Positions 1-8,889 of a DNA stretch of 12,764 nucleotides are shown here, one piece after another. Position 1 is the stretch's first letter, and every line of letters begins with the position of its first letter. The DNA lies in NCBI GenBank assembly GCA_014904985.1, contig MU128970.1, forward strand, positions 255,982 to 268,745, given 5' to 3'. The notes below the pieces were generated by a model. That model did not search any database, was not told the DNA's origin, and saw only the letters and a list, made by a program, of their open reading frames with translations. Both the position numbers and the translations under genes were made by a program. Source of the DNA: Hydnum rufescens UP504 (Eukaryota; Basidiomycota; Agaricomycetes; Cantharellales; Hydnaceae).

Positions 1-25
1 AAGATGAGATTGCAAAGTGGGATTG

Positions 26-50
26 GCCGATTCTATGGTTCAGAATCGGC
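26..50. repeat. Perfect short hairpin (9-bp stem, 7-nt loop)
   Basis: Bases 26-34 read GCCGATTCT and bases 42-50 read AGAATCGGC, an exact inverted repeat separated by ATGGTTC. The stem word returns, slightly changed, in the larger palindrome just downstream (105-117 direct, 189-201 inverted), so it belongs to a local family of repeated words rather than being a lone hairpin. Its function is unknown. It could be part of a transposon end. Confidence 0.7.
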
Positions 51-97
51 TCAAATTTAAATATATTGGTGAGATATATGTACCCTACATGGGGGAC

Positions 98-208
98 CAG
101 GTATATTGGGCAATTCTGGGTGTTTTCAATTTTTCGTGCCTTCAATTCCCTATTAAGGAATTGAAGGCGTGAAAAATTGAAAAATGCCAGAATCGTCCAA
201 TATACCTG
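98..208. repeat. Large imperfect palindrome, about 52-bp arms and 7-bp spacer
   Basis: The left arm (98-149) begins CAGGTATATTGG and ends CCTTCAATTCC. The right arm (157-208) is its reverse complement, beginning GGAATTGAAGG and ending CCAATATACCTG. I count about seven mismatches between the arms by eye. The spacer is CTATTAA (150-156). Such a structure can be a MITE, the end of a DNA transposon or a cruciform-forming site. It lies directly against the first minisatellite unit, upstream of the KDZ transposase, so a terminal or subterminal role in that element is plausible but not shown. Confidence 0.85.
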
Positions 209-216
209 CGTTTGAA

Positions 217-1200
217 GGTTCTTGAGTGTCACACTGCAGCTTTGTCTGCAGTCACCACTCATCAGAACCCAGCATACAGTCCCCTGGGAACATACCTCTT
301 GTGGCTCCATCCTATCATCTTTGTTTGTTTTTCCAGTCTAATCTGGTCACCTCAGCGCCATCCTCAAAGGTTCTTGAGTGTCACACTGCAGCTTCATCTG
401 CAGTCACCACTCATCAGAACCCAGCATACAGTCCCCTGGGAACGTACCTCACACGGCTCCATCCTATTCGTCTTTGTTTGCTTTTCCAGTCTAATCTGGT
501 CACCTCGCACTGTCCTCAAAGGTTCTTGAGTGTCACACTGCAGCTCATCTGCAGTCACCACTCGTCAGAACCTAGCATACAGTCCCCTGGGAACATATCT
601 CACACGGCTCTGCCCTATCATCTTCATTTTTTTTCCAGTCTAATCTGGTCTAATCTGGTCACCTTGCACCCTCTTCATTGGTTCTTGAGTGTCACACTGC
701 AGTTTTGTCTGCAGTTGCCACTCATCAGAACCCAGCATACAGTCCCCTGGGAACATATCTTGCATGGCTCCACCCTATCATCATCGTTTTTTTTCCAGTC
801 TAATCTGGTCACCTTGCGCCCTCTTCAATGGTTCTTGAGTGTCACACTGCAGCTTTGTCTGCAGTCGCCACTCATCAGAACCCAGCATACAGTCCCCTGG
901 GAACGTATCTTGCATGGCTCCACCCTATTGTTGTCATTTTTTTTCCAGTCTAATCTGGTCGCCTCGCGCCCTCTTCAAAGGTTCTTGAGTGTCACACTGC
1001 AGCTTTGTCTGCAGTCACCACTCATCAGAACCCAGCATACACTCCCCTGGGAACATATCTCGCATGGCTCCACCCTATTGTCTTTGTTTTTTTTTTCCCA
1101 GTCTAATCCAGCCGCCTCACACCCTCTTCAAAGGTTCTTGAGTGTCATGCCACAGCTTTGTCTGCAGCCGCCACTCATCGGAACTTGTCATACAGCCTCA
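217..1200. repeat. Minisatellite: about seven tandem units of 150-159 bp
   Basis: Each unit starts with GGTTCTTGAGTGTCACACTG. Starts are at about 217, 369, 521, 680, 830, 980 and 1133, giving periods of 152, 152, 159, 150, 150 and 153. A unit carries two CTGCAG words, the word CAGTCCCCTGGGAAC, a T-run of variable length ending in CCAG, then CTAATCTGGTC. Unit 3 is longer because about 10 bases (TAATCTGGTC) are duplicated. The last unit is diverged and breaks off near 1200, just before the first ATG of the transposase pseudogene at 1223. Because four periods are multiples of three, one + frame stays open from 226 to 1299. I judge this a by-product and not a gene. The array could be a subterminal or promoter repeat of the KDZ element. 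Confidence 0.9.
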
Positions 1201-1222
1201 TCCACCTCTGCAGGTTGCCATA

Positions 1223-4200
1223 ATGATCGGACACATCATTGCCACACAAAGGAGAAGAGAGAAATGCTCAGAGCAGAAAGCACAGAAAGCCCAAAATGAC
1301 CAGCCTGAGTGTCCATGACCCTCAAAAAAGCCAAGAGGCTCCAGTACACCTTCAATTCTCCCTGCACCACATGCATCTGCATCTCTCACCTCACCCTCTC
1401 CTTCACTCGAATACTTATTGTCATCAGCAGCTACTCCAGATACTCCTTTTATGTGATCCAAATATGTCAGCTGGGAGCCCCTTGCTCTGCAATATGAGAG
1501 TGTTCAAGCTTCTCCCTCAAAAATACAGATACTGAAAGATAGGCAATCTCACCATGCACACCATAAACATGCTCAGGCATATAGGTGGAACAACAATGTG
1601 CTTCCCAGCCTTCTACGCCCTTTCATGAAAGTCATGCAGGAACGTTTCTCCAAGTCTCCTAGCAGTACCCCTGGCAATCTGGCTATGTACACATGTGGCA
1701 AGAAGCTTCGCTCCCTTAAGGTGCTCTGCGTTTCCATGGAGTGATTGGAGAACATTGTGCTAGAGGTCTGCTTGTGCCACACAGCTGGCATCCAGCTCAT
1801 TGAGTGTGGCTTTTTCCTTGTGCCCCTCTTTGTCCTAGCTTGGCAGTCAGTCTCGACATGTTGGAATTTGTAGCCTCCCTTTTTCTCAACATGGCACCCA
1901 ATGAAAGGGCATGGGTAGCCATGGTGGTGGAATATCTCAGGGCTTGTGGGCATGAATTTGCCACAGGAGACTCATTTCGGCGACGCTTTGCAAATGCACT
2001 TGCATACTATCAAGTGCTTGTTTGCTTGGTGAGAGTGGAAATCACCCAGATAATTGCAGGTGATAAGATGTGTTTGAACAATGAGTTGGATGAGAAGACC
2101 CCGGTGAATGACCGTAAATATCCCAATGTTCAGAGTCAACCAAAGCTTGTCCCTCACCCCAATGCCACTCCCACCAGTCCTGCTCCTGCCACCCCTGCAT
2201 CCATTGATTCAGTGCGCCCCAGTGCATACTTGAGGTCCCGATGTCCACTGTGTTTTGGAGGAAACTATACAGAATCTCCTAGTATGCAGTGAGTTAGACT
2301 ATTATCAATGCATTGATGTGATATCTAATCTAATTGTATTGGAACCTACAGAGTCCAGGCAATTGTTTGTATTGATGGAAACTTCCAAATCAAGTGGATC
2401 TGTGATAGAGATCAATGAGCTGGACATGAAGGGGAGACCAGGAATCACGATCCTCCGATTATTGCCCTTGGGATGATTGTTTTAGCAAGGGGGTACCTTG
2501 AGCAGTGGGAGAGGAGAATGTCAGAGATGCGACCTGCCAGATCATCACATGCTGGCCAGAAGCGGAAAGCAGACACTCACGATTTTGATGGAGATCCCTC
2601 TGAGGTTGATAAGGTTGAACCAGGTCTCCATGCACCAAACTCAGCATATGATGCATGTAGGGAGTCATTCATTGCAGCTGATGGAGATCGGGTTAAGGCA
2701 TCAACACAGTTTTTTGAAGACACTGGGGTCATGGCTTTCTTGTGCCATCATGATTTGCCACTTGCAGTAGCAAGCATGTGGACTCCAGGCGAGAAGCAGT
2801 TCTATGTCTTTGCCCTCCTTGAGACTCTTCTGAACCACTTACTGGGTCATTGGAGGGTTGGAGCCTTGTATGATATTGGCTGTCAGATGGATCAAAGTTT
2901 GAAGAAGTGGAAGTTCAGGCCAGAATGGCTGCCTCGCTTTGAGTGGGGGGTTTCTATATTCCATGCATATGGTCATCAGTGGGCATGCCAGCTCTGGTAC
3001 CATCCACATAAATCAGAGCATTGGGGTCTCTCAGATGGTGAAGGATGTGAGCGATTTTGGAGCCAACTTTGCCGACTTATCCCTGGGCTGCGGGTCACTG
3101 GTTATCACCGAGGTCTCTTCATTCTTGACCTTCAGATGGAGCATATTGATCAGGTAAAGCGAGTAGGAATGGGAAAGTGGCTCCAGGACCAACTTGATCA
3201 GGCACAAAGATGTATGGAGGAGGCTGAAATGAAGCTGGGGAATCACTCTATCAGTTATTTACTGGACCAGTTTAAGGCTCAACAAGGGTACCATAGCCAA
3301 CCAGTTTCACGCCAATCTCAGACCAAAGGTGCACAGGCAATTGAAAGGATCATATCTCTGACTGCAACCCTTGAATCTCAGAAAGAGAATCTGAAGGATG
3401 CTATTGCAGAGGGGATAAATTTGGTTGAAGGGGAGTCAACAGCAAGCAACTTGGTACAGGCAGAGTGGCAAGAGAAGGTCCAGCTGTTGAGGGAGGCTAT
3501 CCAGTGCTTGGAGGGTACCATCAAGAAGAAGACTGATGAGCTACAGTTATCTGACTGGACATCTGCTGCTGAATTAAGCTGGCTCAAGAGGGATAAATGG
3601 GTTAATGTCCAGCTCAACCTTCATGTGCTTTGGGAGCAGCTCCTCAGGAAGCTGAGAGCCAGGAAGTTTGAGCTTGCAACTTTGGACCATGCAAATTCAA
3701 GTTGCATATTGGACCAAAAGACCAAGGCCCATGTTGAGAAAGCAGTCAAAAGTCGGTCTGGAGGAATTGAAGCCACAGTGAAGAAATACAATGCAAAGTT
3801 GAAGGAACTGGTGGCACTTCGGGGGAAAGGAGGTATTCAGAGGGGGCATATGTTCCTCCTATGCTCACAATGGAGGGACTCTACCAACTTGATGTGGATC
3901 AGGATATTTGGGAGGATTCAAGAGGTGATATCGCAGATTTTCCTGATGGGATTGTGCCCCCATGGCTGGGTGACCCTTCAGTCAAAGAGGGTATCCAGCT
4001 CTCACAAGAGATAGCCAACTGTTGCCAGGAGCTTGAGAGATGCAAGGCTGAGCATGCAAATCTTCAGACTTGGTTCTGTGAGGAGTATTCTCGTGTGATG
4101 GAGGTATTCATGGGGTCTGAAGATGAAGATGTATCATATTTTGCACTTCACCAGGCAAACCAGCTGTACGAGTGGATGACAGCTTGGAAAAAGGACATGG

Positions 4201-4496
4201 TCCAGGTTCCTATCTCATCTGGTGCTCCTTCTTGGGATAATATTTGCAGGCCTTTGCCACTGCAAGAACACCATGCTGTTTGGACTCAGGTTCAACATGA
4301 AATGGAGTTTGATGCTACTGCCATATCAGATCTCCAGCCTCCCCTGACTACTCGAAGGAATGAGAGATCGTCTGCAGACTATGATTCTGATGCAAGTTCT
4401 GATGATACAGAGGGTGGAGAGTTGGAAGAGTCCCTCGAGCCACAGGAGGCCAGTTTGATAGTTGCTATGGATCAAGCTAGTGTAGAAGAAGCCTAG
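1223..4496 (+). pseudogene. KDZ-family DNA transposase (CxC-like cysteine cluster plus RNase H-like core), broken
   Basis: Cut-and-paste transposase of the Kyakuja-Dileera-Zisupton group, expected to act in the nucleus on its element's ends. The frame runs from the ATG at 1223 through a basic His/Gln-rich stretch near 1540-1590 and a cysteine cluster (TCG at about 1691, CLC at 1769-1777). It continues through LFPCAP (after 1807), SRCPLCFGG (about 2235-2262), the acidic CIDGNF motif (Asp at 2374), YDIGCQ (Asp at 2872), FHAYGHQWAC (2959-2988) and SDGEGCERFW (3031-3060). These are the hallmark KDZ blocks. A charged, coiled-coil-like tail follows (about 3200-3830), then an acidic C-terminus. Damage: in-frame TGA at 1316, 1454, 1742 and 2416, a 1-nt loss near 1808-1815 and another in the G-run near 3842-3847. 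One intron (2289-2351) restores the frame. From 2473 to 4014 the core is uninterrupted. The minisatellite lies just upstream and the convergent Ulp1-like gene just downstream. Family assignment is by motif recognition. Confidence in it is high, and loss of the full-length protein is clear. Confidence 0.92.
2289..2351 (+). other. Spliceosomal intron (63 nt) in the KDZ transposase
   Basis: The donor is GTGAGT at 2289 and the acceptor is CCTACAG ending at 2351, with two CTAAT branch-site words between them (near 2325-2335). Removing it joins the codon split CA/A and leads straight into the conserved CIDGNF transposase motif. Reading through gives an immediate TGA. The size suits a basidiomycete intron. 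It shows the gene descends from a spliced, once-functional copy. Confidence 0.88.
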
Positions 4497-4718
4497 GATT
4501 GTGATTCATTTTCCTATGTATAAATTCTTTAGTTGGTTATTGTTTTTGATTAATTGGATGAATGACAGATGGCCAAACTTGCATAAAGCCTAGTAAAAGT
4601 TAAGTCCCTACTTTGATCTCAAATTGATGTCAAAACTATGTCAAAACTGCACTTGTTCGATATAAAGGCCCCTTTTGATCAATATTTGATATCAAAGAGA
4701 ACACAGGCCTATTAGGTC
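4497..4718. other. Convergent spacer between the transposase and Ulp1-like genes
   Basis: An AT-rich 222-bp stretch between two stop codons on opposite strands. It holds words built from TTTGAT and ATCAAA (4669-4698), including the palindromic core TTTGATATCAAA (4687-4698), and paired TGTCAAAACT words near 4628-4648. It probably contains both 3' untranslated regions. I see no definite polyadenylation signal. Confidence 0.5.
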
Positions 4719-4983
4719 CTATACAAACATCAAAATGACATGCCTTTTGAGATCAATGGAAGTGTCTGACCAGCCTGTAAAATAGATGGACATCCTGTAC
4801 ACAATTTGTCCTTGTTTCTTCGACTGCTTTTTGTTAACATGAGAGCGACTTGTTGCCAATGCACCCATTGAATGAAATTCTTCCAAGGTCTCTTGCTCAT
4901 AGGGGAGAGCATTCTGGCCCTCAGATCCATCAACCTGAAATTTGTTGATGGTAACAGCATACCAAGTCCCTAAGACAGGGATA
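4719..4983 (-). pseudogene. C-terminal segment of the Ulp1-like gene, downstream of the linker
   Basis: An uninterrupted frame of roughly 85 codons ends at TAG 4721-4719. It opens with LGTWYAVTINKFQVDG, has a Lys/Gln-rich centre (NKKQSKKQGQ) and ends with FTGWSDTSIDLKRHV. Immediately upstream the same frame reads Pro/Ala-rich (SPVAGPPAAAAIPV), so it appears to continue out of the low-complexity linker. It lacks its own obvious start codon. I do not recognise the fold. It may be a small domain conserved at the end of these proteins, or a separate short gene. Confidence 0.55.
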
Positions 4984-4989
4984 GCAGCT

Positions 4990-5550
4990 GCGGCAGGAGG
5001 GCCAGCAACAGGAGAAGGGGTAATGGTAGAAGGAGAGGCAAGGGTGAGGGGGGAACAATGGGGGGAGGAGGGACAATGGCAGCAGCAGTGGCAGGGGTCA
5101 CAGCAGGAGGGCTGATGATGGGAGGGTCAACAGCAGGAAGGGTGACAGCAGGAGAGGCAATGGCAGGAGGGACAATGGCAGAAGGGGAGACAACAGCAAG
5201 AGAAGGGGTAGCAGCAGGGGTGACTGCAGGAGGGGTGATGGTGGGAGGGACCACAGCAGGAAGGGTGACAGCAGGAGAGGTGATGGCAGGAGAGGTGATG
5301 ACAGGCGACACAATGGCAGAAGGGGAGGCAACAGCAAGAGGTGGGGCAACGGCAATGGGGGGGGTCAACAATGATGGGAGAGGGGATGACAGCAGCAGTG
5401 GGGGTGATGATGGGAGGAGCAACAGCAACACGAGGGATGACAGTGACAGCAGGGCAATGGGAGGGACAATGGTGGGAGGAACAACAGGGGAGGCAATGAC
5501 AGGAGGGGCAATCATGGGAGGTGCAGAAGCAGTTGCCATGGCCACATCAT
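4990..5550 (-). repeat. Low-complexity repeat encoding a Pro/Ala/Val/Thr/Ser linker
   Basis: On the + strand this is purine-rich DNA made of words like GGCAGGAGGGACAATGGCAG. On the - strand, in frame with the Ulp1-like gene, it gives runs such as SPAVTLPAV and PSAIVPPAIASPAV. The clearest unit repeats at 123 bp (41 codons): CAGCAGGAAGGGTGACAGCA occurs at about 5131 and again at about 5254. Two stretches slip into Leu/Ser-rich frames (near 5400 and 5000), which suggests indels inside the repeat. It likely coded a disordered linker between the protease and the C-terminal segment. Open frames on other strands here are by-products of the repeat. Confidence 0.8.
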
Positions 5551-6289
5551 CAACAGAGATGGCCACAAAGTTCATCTCCATTGTGGATTGCTCTTCAGCA
5601 TCCACCGGAAGCCTCCCATGATGTGAGGACAACTTGGCATGAACAGACTCACTCTGATCACTGGGAAGTAATCCAGCATCTCACAAGGACCCTATAGGGG
5701 GGGAGCAAGAATGATCCTGAATGTTGCGATGAGAACCACCCTCACCATGATGCAACGAATGATCATCCCCAGGTTGAGAACAGGAAATCGTCCACATACA
5801 GGAATGCTCTTGCCAATCAAAATCCTGATCATAGACACCTTGTGCTTTACCCCTCCAATGTGCCCTGAGATACCAAGCTAAAGTTGTTGCATCTTTGTTC
5901 TTCACCCTTACATGGTGATCAAGGACAACCATGATCCTCTGGTATGATGCAACATCACCCGCAGCAGCATTCCAAATTAAATCGCACCCTTCGTTCTCTG
6001 TGATATCACCCCATGAACGCTGTTGGGGGGATGGTTGTTCATTATGTCCGGAAGGGGTAACAGTGGTGACAGCAGGCATGGGAGTGGGCATGATCTTGGG
6101 GATGGGATGGGGGAGAGCGGGACAGGGGACATGGACATAATCGGGCTCATCAGGGAGGATGAAAGCTGGAGGGCTGTGCAATGGGAAAATTGACTGTAAT
6201 GCATGGTCATATCCTCAGGGATAATTGATAACTCCCCAAACCACATCAACCATAAACTGAAGCCTTGCCAAAGGCACCTCAGTTGGGCA

Positions 6290-6885
6290 AAGAACCTTCC
6301 AAGGCTGAATCCCAGCACAGTTGCAGATGTTTGCAATTAAAAAAACACCACAATCCACAGTTCCTGTCTGCTGTGGAGACTAGGGAATCATAGTCAGAAA
6401 AGAACCAACAATGGAAGACCTGATGAACAGTATCCTTAGACCCAATGAAAGTCCATGCCTCAAGGTCAAATAAACATGTCTTGAATGCAGCGAGGTCTGC
6501 TAAGTATTTCCACATGATCTCCATAACAAATTCAAAGGTGGAAGGCAGAAATATTGAGTCCATGTATGTGACAATATGTCTCTTAAAGTCAATAGAAATG
6601 GTTGCCCAGTGACTCTGGGATTTGATGGATTGGTACAATAATTCGCTCCATGTGTGTAAACACAGGATGACGAAGATCCTTGTGCCATGTTGCCACTTTG
6701 TCGAAACCATCAAGTAAGCACGAAAAGAAAAAGGTGTTGAAGACATGGATGGTAGGGCATGCAAACATCTTCAGGACATTGATATATGAGTTGATCACAT
6801 CATCATTGACCAGAGTGCCATCTCAAAACATGATGAAACCTCCTTCGGAAGGGAGGTGTGGAGGCCATGGCCTCTGCCCATACTT
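6290..6885 (-). other. Ulp1/C48 protease domain with complete His-Asp-Gln-Cys set
   Basis: The catalytic His (6611-6609) and Asp (6560-6558) are 17 codons apart, and the Gln (6370-6368) is six codons before the Cys (6352-6350). Both spacings match the well-known SENP/Ulp1 arrangement (for example SENP2 H478, D495, Q542, C548). The segment SYINVL followed by HVFNTFFFSCLL and ATWHKD fits the N-terminal half of the fold. The domain is spread over three reading frames by small indels near 6612 and 6380, so it is inactive as written, but no active-site codon is lost. Confidence 0.9.
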
Positions 6886-8535
6886 CCTATGAGCCATGCT
6901 CTGGACCTAAGCCAGGAGAGAGGTATTAGATTCAAATGTACAGGAAAGCTTGAAAGTCACTTGCATTATCCAAAACCATCTGGGGTGGAGCCAAATAAAG
7001 ATGATAAGCTGTAAGCTCACCAAGAGCCTAGGTGGTGAGTAATGGGTCCAAAGGAGGGTTAATCTGAGCTGATTCCAGCGCACCAGGTGCATTGGGATTC
7101 GTAAGCGGGAAGACAGAGATGGGAGGATTTCGAGCACAGAAAAAGGGCCCTGGGCCCAAGAACTTTGCCACCACTTCATACGACTTCATCAATAGTGGTA
7201 TGGACTCTTGTTGGGGGTCTACTGCTACCAATGCTTCGAGAAAAGCCTGCTCTTCATAATATTTCTCATCCCTGTATTGGTAGTAGAACCCTGGACAGCC
7301 GTATGTGGGGGCTGAGAACCAAGGAAATGGATGATCAAAGGGGACTGCATACTCCACTGATATAAGAAGGAAGTCATGCTCTGGTCCTGGTGAGACATTG
7401 GTCATATTTTGCCAAGGTGTCTTCAAACATGGTATCCTGTCCCAAACTGTCTTGGACCACAGTTCCAAAATGGTCACCACAAACACAGGTACCCCATCTT
7501 GTTCCAATCCTCTGATGACTCCAGAGACACAGGAGTCCTCCAAATCCTCCATGTGGAAAACAGCACTGATGAGTTTGTCATTGACGCCAAAATGGGGACA
7601 AGGCATCCCAAGTTCTCACAAGAGGCAGGCAACAAACTTGCGCATCAACCATTGTGCATACCCTCGACACAAGTAACCATGCTGAAGGAATATCTCCACA
7701 TCCACCATGATTTGCACTTTGGTATCATGGTGCTTGAAATGGTGTCGGAAGTTGGCACTGGGATATTCACACAATGGGAGAGGAACAGGGACATGGAATC
7801 CATTTCTCTGTATATGGGAATACCACCTCTGGGCAGTGGTGCTTGCAGATCCAATGAAGGTGGCCAAAGCATCCACATAGTGTTTCTTGAGGTAAAAGCA
7901 ATTAGTGATAGGATCTAGGTTATGGGGTTGAGGGGTGTTTGGATCACTTGGGTGGCAATAAATGTAAGGTAGGTAAGGGAGATGTTTATTCCATCTTTGA
8001 GGAAATCGTGTAAAGTTGGATGGGCAACTAAGTTGAGAGGGGCTGTGGAGAGTGTATCATTGGGAGAGGGCATCAGCGGACCAGGGTCCATTGACATTCA
8101 TACTGCCTTCATAGAAGGCAAAAGAAGGATAAGTCTCCAACCAAGCATTTGGCAGCTGATCGATATACTGGAACAACTGGCAACTGTTGGTGTACATCAA
8201 GCTCCAAGGTTGGTGACAAAAATACAGCCATGATAAATTAGAGACTAAGTATAGATTAGCGATGGTGCAATAACTAGTGAGACAGAAATGTACCAATGTT
8301 GGCTGATATCTCCCCTGAGGCAACAGTGAGGGTGCAAAGGTCAGGATATTCCTCCAATGGACAGTAGACAGTATTTGACAGCTGTCCTGAGCTTGACCAT
8401 GTGAAGGGTTCTGTGAGATCTATGGTCGAGGCACATAAGACAAGCTAACTGTGATGCAAACTGACAACATACACTCAACAGAAGCTTGAGATAACTCCCA
8501 GGTAAGGAGGAGAGTTGGAAGGGTTGAATCAACAA

Positions 8536-8707
8536 GTTCTGGATCCTCACGAGGATGACGCAACACTCCAGAGTGCATCATGGCATCCTCAGCAGGGGGA
8601 TCTTGAACCATTGAAGGGGTTCCACTGCCAGAACCTAGTTCTTGACCCTCGCAGGGATGATGCAATGCTCCAGAGGGCACCACAGCATCCTCAGCAGGGG
8701 GGTCATA
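8536..8707 (-). repeat. Two-copy 102-bp in-frame repeat near the Ulp1-like N-terminus
   Basis: Two diverged copies are offset by 102 bp (34 codons): on the + strand the block around GATGACGCAAC at 8554 and that around GATGATGCAAT at 8656, each ending in CATCCTCAGCAGGGGG. On the - strand they encode DPPAEDAVVPSG...HP and DPPAEDAMMHSG...HP, in frame with the long gene. The same repeat holds an open + frame (8515-8850), which I do not consider a gene. It is probably a disordered N-terminal region. Confidence 0.7.
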
Positions 8708-8889
8708 AACATGGCTTGTGGAGGAAAGTGACATCAGCACAGTTTGGAATTTGGATCCGTCACCTGCGCAAATTGTTCACCCACCTCGTGTTAGGCAGAC
8801 ACCTCAAGCTAGATGTTGGGCTACACTTCATGTCATTGCTTTCCATTTAGTGGGCGTGGTTGCTGGACATTATTTTCTTTCATATCCTT

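Larger units (their letters stand above)
4719..8740 (-). pseudogene. Large Ulp1-type (C48) cysteine protease family protein, broken
   Basis: Predicted SUMO/ubiquitin-like deconjugating protease. Reading from 8740 downward, one frame stays coherent to about 6936, interrupted only by TAG (8422), TGA (8059), TGA (7618) and TAG (7030). It includes a two-copy N-terminal repeat, then a long region I cannot assign, with motifs such as ATFIGSASTTAQRWY and GPEHDFL. The protease domain follows at about 6885-6290: a substrate-groove segment (DGTLVNDDVINSYINVL, about 6822-6772), SHW (His at 6611-6609), YMDS (Asp at 6560-6558) and PQQTGTVDCGVF (Gln at 6370-6368, Cys at 6352-6350). Frameshifts lie near 6935, 6612 and 6380, with stops at 6909 (TAG), 6825 and 6217 (TGA). 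After the domain come a Pro-rich linker, TGA at 5683, a low-complexity stretch and a C-terminal segment ending in TAG at 4721-4719. No intron is needed. The Ulp1 call is strong. The exact start, and whether the far C-terminus belongs to this gene, are less sure. Confidence 0.88.

Noticed and set aside
217..1200. CRISPR array
   Set aside because: Units of 150 bp are contiguous with no unique spacers, and the other genes are fungal.
226..1299. 357-codon open frame (+) across the minisatellite
   Set aside because: It is open because unit lengths are mostly multiples of three and lack stops. The peptide just repeats with the DNA, has frame changes between early units and resembles no protein.
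1573..1953. 126-codon open frame (-)
   Set aside because: Antisense to the KDZ cysteine cluster and LFPCAP region, which show clear family motifs on the + strand.
5058..5621. 187-codon Gly/Ala/Thr-rich open frame (+)
   Set aside because: Antisense shadow of the low-complexity linker. The - strand frame is in phase with the Ulp1-like gene on its upstream side.
8515..8850. 111-codon open frame (+)
   Set aside because: Produced by the 102-bp repeat. The - strand frame continues in phase for hundreds of codons into the Ulp1-like gene.
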